DNA from: Clostridia bacterium
GTDB lineage: Bacteria > Bacillota_A > Clostridia > TANB77 > CAG-508
Assembly (NCBI GenBank): GCA_017621295.1
Contig: JAGATI010000209.1
Coordinates: forward strand, 1-11,418
Length of the DNA stretch: 11,418 nt
Direction: 5' to 3'
Shown here: piece by piece, positions 1 through 7,100 of the stretch
How the letters are laid out: each line of letters opens with the position of its first letter
Position numbering within the stretch: the stretch's first letter is position 1
Translations under genes and position numbers: made by a program
Notes under the pieces: generated by a model
Databases searched by the model: none
The model's input: the letters and a program-made list of their open reading frames with translations, nothing else
What the model was told of the DNA's origin: nothing

Positions 1-150
1 AATACTTATAAAGAAAAAATGTTGTATGTAATAAAACTGCAACATTTTTTTGTGCCAAAAATCTCTGGTTTTAAAGACACACTTCTAATAACAGAATACA
101 TAAAAGACTACGGAATAAAGGAATATAGCAAGAACAAAAATGTTGTATGA
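1..150 (+). other. Open stretch, possible 3' end of an upstream gene or gene remnant
   Basis: Frame 1 is open from the window edge to a TGA at 148-150. An internal ATG at 19 could also start a 43-codon peptide. I do not recognise the translation; its end reads DTLLITEYIKDYGIKEYSK and then NKNVV. The stretch includes the first hairpin (14-50), and its stop lies in the loop next to the left arm of the second hairpin. Coding DNA would not normally contain a perfect 11-bp terminator-like hairpin, so this may be a 3' gene fragment caught between two copies of a terminator. It could equally be a chance ORF in intergenic DNA. No Shine-Dalgarno site precedes ATG 19. Confidence 0.2.
14..51 (+). terminator. 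Terminator-like hairpin 1
   Basis: Perfect 11-bp stem: AAAAAATGTTG (14-24) pairs with CAACATTTTTT (40-50) across a 15-nt loop, and the right arm ends in a T run. The A run on the left arm would also give a U tract on the other strand, so it could act in both directions. It would fit the end of a gene lying left of the window. Confidence 0.5.
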
Positions 151-179
151 AGAATTACAACATTTTTGTTTTTATTTTT
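135..179 (+). terminator. Terminator-like hairpin 2, related to hairpin 1
   Basis: Perfect 13-bp stem: CAAAAATGTTGTA (135-147) pairs with TACAACATTTTTG (156-168) over an 8-nt loop, followed by a T-rich tract to 179. This is a good intrinsic terminator on the + strand. The arms share the core AAAAATGTTG/CAACATTTTT with hairpin 1, and both left arms continue into TATG, so the two look like copies of one element. It would isolate the variable-protein gene from upstream transcription. Confidence 0.6.
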
Positions 180-336
180 GTATTACAAAATTATAAATAT
201 AAGATATATGTTGCAATAATGAAAAAATTATATATCCAAAATAGACAACAATTGTAATTATAATTTAATACAAAAGTAACAAAAACTAAAAAAGTGCTAT
301 CCGTAGAGAATAGAGGAATATGGAAAAACTTGAGTG

Positions 337-365
337 TTTACAATAAAAAAAATAATAATTATTAT
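337..365 (+). promoter_or_regulatory. Candidate sigma-A promoter for the variable-protein gene / DGR operon
   Basis: TTTACA at 337-342, a 17-nt spacer, then TATTAT at 360-365. Initiation would fall near 372, leaving a leader of about 30 nt that contains the Shine-Dalgarno site of the 404 gene. The rest of 180-400 is so AT-rich that chance matches are likely. It is the best-spaced pair I found between the second terminator and the start codon. Confidence 0.35.
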
Positions 366-403
366 AAATATAAGAATAAAAGTAAAAAAAGGAGAAATGC
401 AAT

Positions 404-1576
404 ATGAAGAAAAATATAACATTAATCAGCATAGCAACAATTTTAATAATATCAGTAGTGGTTGCAAGTTATGTATTATTAATAATGCCAAAACAAGAAA
501 AAGAAACATTAGCAGAAAAAGTTTCAAAATTAGAACAAGGAGAAAAGTACGAAACAGCAACAGTTTCAACAGATAACTGGGACACAGAAAACAGAGTAAA
601 CATTGTATACGATACAGCAAACGTGCCAGTACCAGTTCCAAAAGGGTATGTAGCATCTGGTGTAGATGGAGAACATACAGTAAACACAGGGTTTGTAATA
701 TATGAAGGTACAGAGGAAGTAAACGATAGCAATAAAGAGGAAGCACAAAAAACAAGAAATCAATGGGTATGGGTGCCAGTAGAAAATCCAAATGACATAT
801 ATGGAACAGATAGCCAAGGAAAGAAACATGGAAAGTTATATGAATTTAGCTCAAGTGGAAAAGCAGCAAAAAACTGGACAGAAAATAATGGAGTAATGAA
901 TATAACAAGTAGTACAAGTTATAGAGAACCAGATATATTAACTAGTTATGATTATGACTCATATATGCCATATTATATAACAGAAGAAACAAGAAATAAT
1001 ATAAATAAAGAATTAAAAGAAAATTTTGAAATGACAATAGAAAGTATAGAAAAATACGGAGGATTTTATATAGGAAGATATGAAACAGGAGGATTAAATG
1101 GGGCAGCAAAAGTAGTAAGAGGAGATACAAATATATCAAATCAGAGATGGTATACAATGTATGAAAAGAGTAAAGAATTAAGAGGAAATAATAGTAATGT
1201 AAGGACAAGTATGATATGGGGATTTCAGTGGGATGCAACATTAGAGTGGTTAGTAAAAAGTGGAAGTAAGACATATAGTGAAGTAGGAAGTGATTCGTCA
1301 AGTTGGGGAAATTATAGAGATAATACAGTAACAGGACATGGTAGTAGACAAGCAACAGGTTATAGTGAAGTTTGGAAAGCAAATAATATATATGATATGG
1401 CAGGGAATGTGTGGGATTTGACCTTAGAGGCCTACAACACCTACTACAGGGTTCTTCGCGGGGGCGGTTACTACCGCAATGGGGGCAGCAGTCCAGCAGA
1501 CGACCGCGACGACGACAGTCCGAGCCTCACCGACGGCTACTACGGCACGAGAGCCATACTTTACGTAGCCCTGTAG
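404..1576 (+). CDS. DGR variable (target) protein with FGE/C-type-lectin-like domain, membrane anchored
   Basis: 390 residues. The ATG is chosen for its GGAG at 391-394 (9-nt spacing). Residues 5-28 form a hydrophobic segment after MKKN, an uncleaved anchor or signal peptide, so the rest should lie outside the cell. A linker (about 30-75) leads into a formylglycine-generating-enzyme/sulfatase-modifying-factor type C-type lectin fold, with GGFYIGRYE at 219-227, WGFQWDATLEW from 272, and NIYDMAGNVWDLT at 328-340. The family-typical RVLRGG at 349-354 opens the variable C-terminus, and GTRAIL (381-386) closes it. No catalytic FGE activity is implied: DGR targets use this fold as a ligand-binding scaffold. 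Residues 344-380 are encoded by VR, with 20 codons differing from TR. The current variant is rich in Asp, Tyr and Ser (DDRDDDS at 366-372). The ligand cannot be read from sequence. Confidence 0.93.
   Translation: MKKNITLISIATILIISVVVASYVLLIMPKQEKETLAEKVSKLEQGEKYETATVSTDNWDTENRVNIVYDTANVPVPVPKGYVASGVDGEHTVNTGFVIYEGTEEVNDSNKEEAQKTRNQWVWVPVENPNDIYGTDSQGKKHGKLYEFSSSGKAAKNWTENNGVMNITSSTSYREPDILTSYDYDSYMPYYITEETRNNINKELKENFEMTIESIEKYGGFYIGRYETGGLNGAAKVVRGDTNISNQRWYTMYEKSKELRGNNSNVRTSMIWGFQWDATLEWLVKSGSKTYSEVGSDSSSWGNYRDNTVTGHGSRQATGYSEVWKANNIYDMAGNVWDLTLEAYNTYYRVLRGGGYYRNGGSSPADDRDDDSPSLTDGYYGTRAILYVAL
1428..1560 (+). repeat. DGR variable repeat (VR)
   Basis: 133 bp matching TR 3465-3597 without gaps (constant offset 2037). 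There are 23 mismatches, every one at a TR adenine. Changed VR positions are 1433, 1442, 1445, 1466, 1467, 1472, 1475, 1476, 1488, 1491, 1502, 1508, 1511, 1514, 1518, 1524, 1526, 1527, 1530, 1532, 1536, 1538 and 1541. The 78 non-adenine template positions are all conserved. By count, 83 of 133 bases are G or C, in a strongly AT-rich gene. The 5' edge is ambiguous by one base: 1427 G against TR A 3464 could be a 24th substitution. VR covers codons 342-386 and ends 13 bases before the stop codon. Confidence 0.96.
1542..1560 (+). promoter_or_regulatory. Candidate IMH (initiation of mutagenic homing) region at the VR 3' end
   Basis: The last 19 bases of VR are identical to TR 3579-3597, although this part of TR contains six adenines. 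Similarity is lost just beyond: VR 1561 T against TR 3598 C, then unrelated sequence after two more matches. In studied DGRs the IMH lies at the VR 3' end, marks where cDNA priming starts, and differs slightly from its TR counterpart (IMH*). Here GGCACGAGAGCC (1544-1555) could form a 3-bp mini-hairpin. Position and conservation support the call, but the exact functional limits are inferred. Confidence 0.65.
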
Positions 1577-1695
1577 ACTAATAGCGATGCATAATGAATT
1601 TTGTAAGTCCATAGAGTTTGGTAGTGAAAGTTAGAAGTACGTAATAAGGCAGAGGCAGAAAGCCACTGGCTAACAAAAATATGAGGGGGTATAGT
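1577..1695 (+). other. Spacer between the variable protein and MSL
   Basis: 119 nt with no credible ORF and no U-tract terminator, so transcription probably continues into the accessory genes. It holds the palindrome TACGTA at 1638-1643, also present at 1562-1567, and the inverted pair AGCCA/TGGCT near 1660-1672. In studied DGRs a hairpin or cruciform downstream of VR assists homing. CTACAGGG (1444-1451) is complementary to CCCTGTAG (1569-1576), but it includes a variable base, so I do not call a homing hairpin. AGGGGG at 1684-1689 is the Shine-Dalgarno site for MSL. Confidence 0.4.
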
Positions 1696-2097
1696 GTGAA
1701 GTATTTAGATTTGGTAAAAAAGATACAAAATGATAAAGTAAATGATGGACATATAGTATTAATAAAGAATGGAATATTTTTTATTGGCATTGGAAAAGAT
1801 GCAATTATTTTAAATAGATTATTAAAACTAAAATTAATATGTATGAAGGAAAATATGTGTAAAGTTGGTTTTCAAACACGTAGTATAGAAAAATATATAA
1901 GAGAATTAAAAAAGATAAATAAAAATTTTGTTATATATAATTATAATAGAGATACTCAAAGAGAAGAAGAAATTATAAGGTTTTGTGGTGAAAAAATTTA
2001 TGAGAATAAACAATGTTTAAATTGTAAAGAATGCAATAATAGAAAAGAAACAGAAAATGAAATTATAGAAAGAGTGAAGAATAGTGCAACAATCTAA
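1696..2097 (+). CDS. msl: MutS-domain-I-like DGR accessory protein (MSL)
   Basis: 133 residues from a GTG start at 1696. I prefer this to ATG 1681 because AGGGGG (1684-1689) lies 6 nt before the GTG and would sit inside the coding region if ATG 1681 were used, while 1681 has no Shine-Dalgarno site. The protein resembles the N-terminal mismatch-recognition domain of MutS. GHIVLIKNGIFFIGIGKDA (18-36) corresponds to the GDFYELF-type strand and turn, and VGFQTRSIEKYIRELKK with NFVIYNY to the AGFP-type helix and following strand. The MutS F-x-E motif reads F-F-I (28-30): the wedge Phe is kept but the Glu is lost. A Cys cluster (CLNCKEC) follows near residue 115. The ATPase and other MutS domains are absent. 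MutS-like (MSL) genes are known accessories of some DGRs; their role is unsettled. It overlaps Avd by 14 nt. Confidence 0.65.
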   Translation: MKYLDLVKKIQNDKVNDGHIVLIKNGIFFIGIGKDAIILNRLLKLKLICMKENMCKVGFQTRSIEKYIRELKKINKNFVIYNYNRDTQREEEIIRFCGEKIYENKQCLNCKECNNRKETENEIIERVKNSATI

Positions 2098-2467
2098 TAC
2101 CAAAGAAAAAAACACATTAATTTTAATTCCAAAGGCAGAAAGATATATTCAATATATAATAGAACTTATAGTGAAAATACCACGAGTAGAAAAGTTTAGT
2201 ATAGGAACCGAATATAAACAATCTATGTATAGAATGTTAGAAATGATTTTATATGTAGATAAAATAAGTGATACAGAAAAATTAAAATATATAAATAGAA
2301 TAGATTCTGAATTAAATGTTCAAAGAATTTTTTTAAGAATAATGTGTAAAAATATGTGGATTGATAAAAGAAAATTTGATGTAGCCATGGAACAGATTTA
2401 TGAAATAGGAAAAATAGTTGGAGGATTAATAAAATTTTATGCCAAAAACAATAAAAAATCAATTTGA
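2084..2467 (+). CDS. avd: Avd-like DGR accessory protein (four-helix bundle)
   Basis: 127 residues from a GTG at 2084 inside the end of MSL, which suggests translational coupling. The protein appears wholly helical and is basic overall. Residues 13-38 carry the family pattern: a PKAERYIQYI helix, then KIPRVEKFSIGTEYKQSMYRMLEMI (31-55), matching the K-P-(K/R)-x-E-(K/R)-F-x-(I/L)-G signature of Avd and the related S23/four-helix proteins. Two more predicted helices follow (64-88 and 93-120). Known role: Avd forms a pentameric positively charged barrel that binds the RT and TR RNA and is required for adenine-mutagenic cDNA synthesis. Its place directly before the RT fits. The stop TGA is followed at once by TAA in frame. 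It overlaps the RT by 29 nt. Confidence 0.85.
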   Translation: MQQSNTKEKNTLILIPKAERYIQYIIELIVKIPRVEKFSIGTEYKQSMYRMLEMILYVDKISDTEKLKYINRIDSELNVQRIFLRIMCKNMWIDKRKFDVAMEQIYEIGKIVGGLIKFYAKNNKKSI

Positions 2468-3452
2468 TAAATATTTAACTTATGAGAATTTAATGAGAGC
2501 ACATATAGAATCTAGAAAAAATAAATCATATAAAGAAGAAATTATATTATTTAATTTAAAACAAGAAGAATATATAAAATGGTTATTAGAAGAACTAAGA
2601 AAAGGTACATATAAACATGGTGGATATAAAGTTTTTTATGTACATATACCGAAAGAAAGAAAAATAGAAGCTTCTAGATATATAGATAGAGTTGTACATA
2701 GATGGGTTGCAGATAGCTTTTTAAAACCATATTTTGAAACACAATTTATAGAAACTTCGTATGCATGTATAAAAAACAGAGGAATGCATAAAGCAACTTT
2801 AGATGTACAAAAGGCAATGAGACATTACAAAAATATTTGGAATGAATATTATATTATAAAAATGGATGTTAGAAAATACTTTCAGAATATAGATAAAGAT
2901 ATACTTATAAATATTTTGAAGAGAAAAGTAAAAGATAAAAAACTAATGAGGTTAATTGAAGAGATAGTATATTCAAATAAAGGTAAAAAAGGCATTCCTA
3001 TTGGAAATTATACATCTCAGATTTTTGCTAATATATATTTAAATGAAATAGACCAATATATAAAACATAAATTAAAGTGTAAATATTACTTTAGATATAT
3101 GGATGATTCTATAATTTTGCTTAAAACAAAAGACGAAGCAAAGAGAATTTTAGAAGAAGTAAAAAAGTTTCTAAAGGAAAAGTTAGATTTAGAATTAAAT
3201 AATAAAACACAAATTTTAAAAAGCAAACAAGGAATTAACTTTTGTGGTTACAAAATAAATGAATACAGATTAAAGATACGTGATAGAGGTAAGAAAAGTT
3301 TAAAAAAGAAAATTAAAAAGATGGAAAGACAAGTTCTTTTGGGTGAAATAAGTACAAAAGATGCATATAAAAAAATATGTGGACATATTGGATATATAAA
3401 AATAGCAAATGTAAAAAATTTAACAAATAAACTATTTTTTACAGGCAATTAG
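2439..3452 (+). CDS. DGR reverse transcriptase
   Basis: 337 residues, a usual size for a stand-alone DGR RT. ATG 2439 is the first start after an in-frame stop; GGAGG (2420-2424) is 14 nt upstream, rather far, so coupling to Avd translation may matter. Motifs in order: RYIDRVVHRWVAD (RT1 region), KMDVRKYF with catalytic D143 (motif A), GIPIGNYTSQ at 185-194 (motif 4), YMDD at 220-223 with D222 and D223 (motif C), and INFCGYKI (motif 7/E). The [IVL]GxxxSQ form of motif 4 is diagnostic for DGR RTs, in place of the QG seen in group II intron and retroviral RTs. Motif 4 contains an intact G189 and S193-Q194. No maturase, HNH or thumb-endonuclease domain follows. The enzyme should copy TR RNA and misincorporate opposite adenines. 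The downstream TR confirms the identity. Confidence 0.95.
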   Translation: MPKTIKNQFDKYLTYENLMRAHIESRKNKSYKEEIILFNLKQEEYIKWLLEELRKGTYKHGGYKVFYVHIPKERKIEASRYIDRVVHRWVADSFLKPYFETQFIETSYACIKNRGMHKATLDVQKAMRHYKNIWNEYYIIKMDVRKYFQNIDKDILINILKRKVKDKKLMRLIEEIVYSNKGKKGIPIGNYTSQIFANIYLNEIDQYIKHKLKCKYYFRYMDDSIILLKTKDEAKRILEEVKKFLKEKLDLELNNKTQILKSKQGINFCGYKINEYRLKIRDRGKKSLKKKIKKMERQVLLGEISTKDAYKKICGHIGYIKIANVKNLTNKLFFTGN

Positions 3453-3464
3453 GGATAAATCGTA

Positions 3465-3597
3465 AGGCCAACAACACCAACAACAGGGTTCTTCGCGGGG
3501 GCAATTACAACAACAATGGGGGCAACAATCCAGCAGACAACCGCAACAACAACAATCCGAACAACAACAACGACAACAACGGCACGAGAGCCATACT
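3465..3597 (+). repeat. DGR template repeat (TR)
   Basis: 133 bp, 12 nt after the RT stop. By count it has 55 A, 11 T and 67 G+C, about 50% GC in strongly AT-rich surroundings. Read in the VR frame it is built of 21 Asn codons (17 AAC, 4 AAT) set between invariant Arg, Gly, Pro, Ala and Thr codons. AAC can reach many residues by adenine change but never a stop. Template adenines changed in VR are 3470, 3479, 3482, 3503, 3504, 3509, 3512, 3513, 3525, 3528, 3539, 3545, 3548, 3551, 3555, 3561, 3563, 3564, 3567, 3569, 3573, 3575 and 3578. TR is not itself part of a gene and acts as a template RNA. Confidence 0.95.
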
Positions 3598-3696
3598 CTA
3601 ATATTATTTCAGATTATATGTTTTATGGAATGTATACAGTAAAGTATTAGATATTAAAGAGGTTTATTCCTTCCTAATGTAGGTAAATATGAATCA

Positions 3697-3744
3697 TTAG
3701 AATATGTGTTAGTAAGAAAATATTTCCTAATATACATATTCTAA
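3697..3744 (+). other. Strong hairpin downstream of TR
   Basis: TTAGAATATGT (3697-3707) pairs perfectly with ACATATTCTAA (3734-3744), and TTAG (3709-3712) pairs with CTAA (3727-3730) inside, leaving a short asymmetric bulge and a loop of about 14 nt. No clear U tract follows, so it is a poor intrinsic terminator. It may stabilise or define the 3' end of the TR RNA, or end the operon inefficiently. Confidence 0.45.
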
Positions 3745-3752
3745 GCTTTATA

Positions 3753-3841
3753 AATTATAGAAGTGACTATTTGATTAATTTCTGATTAATAATTTATAAT
3801 AAAATTTTATATTAAATAATTAAAATAGTCCTTCTATAATT
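3753..3841. repeat. Long imperfect inverted repeat flanking a promoter
   Basis: The left arm 3753-3772 (AATTATAGAAG, an extra T, GACTATTT) is complementary to the right arm 3823-3841 (AAATAGTC, CTTCTATAATT), giving 19 paired bases with one bulge. The 50-nt AT-rich interior holds two GATTAAT copies and a likely promoter. It could be an extruded or RNA hairpin, or two inverted binding sites for a regulator. No transposase or target duplication supports a mobile element. Confidence 0.5.
3771..3800 (+). promoter_or_regulatory. Candidate promoter for the OB-fold gene and giant adhesin
   Basis: TTGATT at 3771-3776, an 18-nt spacer, and a consensus TATAAT at 3795-3800. Initiation would fall near 3807, about 68 nt before the 3875 start codon, so the leader would include the right arm of the surrounding inverted repeat. 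AT-richness weakens the call, but a full TATAAT with a reasonable -35 box is better than anything else in 3598-3874. Confidence 0.4.
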
Positions 3842-3874
3842 AATATAGTAAAAAAGAAGGTAGTACATAGAAAA

Positions 3875-4129
3875 ATGAATATATGTTTTTTGGCAGGTAT
3901 AATAACTGATGTGTATGAATTTAAGTTTATTTATAATGAAAATATTAGTCATAAATGCATAATCAAATTTAAAATTAGATTACCAGAAGATAGTCAAAAG
4001 TTTGAATTGATAGCATTTGATGAAATGGCTGAAGAAGTAATAAAAAATAAATTTAAATTTGTACATATCTGTGCAAAATTTGTCGAAAAATATAATATAG
4101 AGGTTACTGATATATATGGAGAGGAGTAA
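3875..4129 (+). CDS. Small SSB/OB-fold-like protein
   Basis: 84 residues. The N-terminus (MNICFLAGIITDVYEFKF) follows the pattern of bacterial single-stranded DNA-binding proteins, which open with a strand of the MNKVxLxGRLTxDPE type. Later FELIAFDEMAEEVIKN and FVHICAKF match the SSB strand-helix-strand in which an (A)W/Y-x-x-x-AE element precedes a V-x-V-x-G-x strand. It lacks the acidic C-terminal tail that recruits partners in true SSB and is about half the length, so it is probably a specialised or orphan OB-fold protein. AAGAAGG (3854-3860) is 14 nt upstream of the ATG. It sits between the DGR and the adhesin, with 6 nt to the next gene, so the two are probably co-transcribed. Whether it takes part in cDNA handling by the DGR is unknown. 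Confidence 0.55.
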   Translation: MNICFLAGIITDVYEFKFIYNENISHKCIIKFKIRLPEDSQKFELIAFDEMAEEVIKNKFKFVHICAKFVEKYNIEVTDIYGEE

Positions 4130-4135
4130 AATTTT

Positions 4136-7100
4136 ATGAAGGGAAAAAGTAAAAAGATACTAATAATAAGTATAATTACACCTATTATTTTGCTAATGAC
4201 AGGTTTACTAACACTTGTATTAACAAAAGTAAATAAATCATCTACTAATATAGATAGCGAAATATTACGTTCTATGAATTATACACAAATAACAGATGAA
4301 GACAGCAAGATAAAAGATGAAAATGGAAACCTAATAACAGATTTTGTTAGATTTTCTGCATATTTTACAAGAGATTTAAATAATGATGGATATGCAGAAA
4401 AGTTACTTGGAACATGTAGAAATGTAAATAGTACAGACACATTATACATGGATTTAAATGTATTAACAGATGGTTATTTAAAAGATGGTAAAATAACTAT
4501 TAATGGTACAAACTTTAATTATAGTATGAGTATGGTAAAAGATAGCGTACTTAAAAACAATTACATATCTAATAATGTAAAAGTTATAGAACTAAACCAA
4601 GTAAATGCAGGTACACAAAAACTAATTATAGGTGATGTAATTGCAAATATTGGAAACAATACAAATAATTATAGTAAAGTAAATAGTGTTACTTTAACAG
4701 GAACACATGTATCTGATGATGGCGAAGAAACAAAAATAGAGAAAACAATAGATTTAACAGTAGATTGGCATGGAACAACAAAAGCAAGTATAAGAGCATA
4801 TAACCAATATTATAATTATGATAATCTAAATACAGAAACTGTATCTTTTAGTTTTACATTAAACGAAATACAGCAAGAACTAATATTAAAAGACACAGAA
4901 GCAAAAGTTACAATACCAGAGTTAAATGGATTCGCTCCAACAGAAGTAAAATGCACAAACAGTAATGTAGAAAGTGAATATAATAGTGAAACAAAAGAAT
5001 TAATAATAAAAAGATTAAGTACATGTAATGAAAATGGAATTATTACATCTAGTTTATCACGTTCAAATTCATATACAGTACAAATAACATATCCAAAAGA
5101 GGCATATGATGCAATAAAATCTTATACACAGTTAACAATACCAATTGAAGGATTTTATACAGGATATAATAATCCAAACGAAGAATTTACAAACCCACAT
5201 AAATCTAATATAGCAAAAACAAGTATATCTATAATATTTAGAGAAACACCAAAAGGAGAAATATATAATTTTTATGTAGATTTTATGGATTCAAAATATA
5301 TATCTAGCCCTATATATGCAGATGTTATATCTAAACAATACTTATTAAATTTATACGATAACAATAATGAAGAAAATGAAGAAGAAAGCAAACAAGAAAT
5401 AAAAAATAAAGAGTATGTAGTAAGATGGCGTGCAATAAGAGGAGATAATGGAGAAGTACCTTCTATTATAATGAGCGAAACAAAAGAAGGAGAAAATGAA
5501 TCCTCATTATATGGAGACAAATGGGATACTACAATAATGCAAGATTATGTAGTAAACACAGGAATATACTTTGAAAATGCAAGCGGATTTTTAGAAGAAA
5601 ATGGAACAATTTCTGTATACAATGATGATACAAACGAATTAATACATACATTTACAAAAGATGAATGGAATAATTATTCTAGAAACAACCCATATAAATA
5701 CGAAAATAGCATTAAACATGTAAGAATAGAAACAAGTAAAACAAACTTAAATTCTAGCTTAAGTGTGTATCATGTAAAAGAATTAGAAGTAGAAAAAGTA
5801 TTAAAAGACTTTACTAAAGAACAAGTAAAAAATGTAAATATGGTATACACATATTTAACTGGTATATGTAATATAGAAGGACAAAGTGCAGGAGTTGCAA
5901 ATAGAATAGATTCTGCAAAATACATATCAGAAAAATCAAACACAAAAATATCTGTACAAACAACAAAAATACCAACACAAGAAAGTTTAAATAACCAAAA
6001 AATATATATAGATACATTATACCAAGATGGAGTATTAGCAAAATGGCAAAATGGTGAATTTTTAGTAGAAATTCCAAAAGAAATAATAAATATGAACATA
6101 AAAAATGTTTCTGTAAATAATAATAATGTAAAAATACTTGCATACGACTTATATAAACAAAATGATAGATATTTTATAAAAATAATAACAGAAAATGCAG
6201 AACTTGCAAACTATAGAATAACAATAGATTGCGAAATGACACCAGACCCAAGAGAGCCATCTTCTAATAAAACAATAAAATTATATAACTACAACAAATA
6301 TTGTAATGAATATTATTATGAAACAGAAGATGTATATGATGTAGATAGCGATAATAAAAAAGATGAAAAAGTAGGAACAGCAAGTACTAACATAAATTTA
6401 TTATCACCAACAGCATTAATAACATTAGAAACAATTACAAATTATAATGATGAAATAGATAATGAGATAACAATAGCACCAAATGTAGCAGAAGTAGAAA
6501 ATAACACAAAAGAAGCAACAATAAATGTAAGCATAACAAATAACTATCCAAACACAGTAACAGGTGTGCAAATATTAGGTAAAATACCATTTGAAGGAAA
6601 TACATATAATATAAATGGAAAAGATTTAAAATCTAAATTTAGTACAAGCTTAACAAACGAAGGAATAATTGTACCAGAAGAGCTAAAAGAAAAAGTAGTA
6701 GTATACTATTCTGAAAAAGAAAATCCAAACAAAGACATACAAGATAGTACAAATGGATGGACATTAAAAGAAAATGTACAAGACTTTAGTAAAATAAAAA
6801 CATATTTAATAGATTTTAAAGAATACACAATAGAAGTAGGAAAAGGATATACATTTAATTATACTGTTAATTTACCTGAAAATGTTAGTTATAATCTAGC
6901 ATCATTTAGCAACCATGCTGTATATTATGAACTAGCTACAGAAGGTGGTAAATTATCACTTGCTACAGAACCAAATAAAGTAGGTGTAAGAATTGTAAAA
7001 AAATTTAATTTTAATTTAAAAAAATACAAAATAAATTCAGAATTAACAATACCAGGAGTAACATATATTCTAAAATATGAAGAAGAAAATGATGAAGGAG

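Noticed and set aside
290..340. A riboswitch or structured leader upstream of the variable protein
   Set aside because: The segment is less AT-rich than its surroundings, but I could not match it to any known riboswitch core or find a stable stem.
334..576. 80-codon + strand ORF overlapping the variable-protein start
   Set aside because: The translation is Lys/Ile/Asn/Arg low complexity with no Shine-Dalgarno site, and the 404 frame has a good one plus a recognisable protein.
1428..1576. GC-rich VR as an assembly error or foreign insertion
   Set aside because: The reading frame is continuous, the FGE/C-lectin motifs run through the junction, and a matching TR exists with adenine-only differences.
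1444..1576. Inverted repeat CTACAGGG/CCCTGTAG as the DGR homing hairpin
   Set aside because: One arm includes the variable base 1445 (A in TR), so the pairing would not survive diversification, and the arms are over 100 nt apart.
1681..1695. ATG 1681 as the MSL start
   Set aside because: There is no Shine-Dalgarno site upstream of it, and AGGGGG at 1684-1689 is ideally placed for the in-frame GTG at 1696.
2439..3452. Group II intron or retron reverse transcriptase
   Set aside because: Motif 4 reads IGNYTSQ as in DGR RTs, no maturase or endonuclease domain follows, no intron RNA or msr/msd structure was seen, and a TR/VR pair is present.
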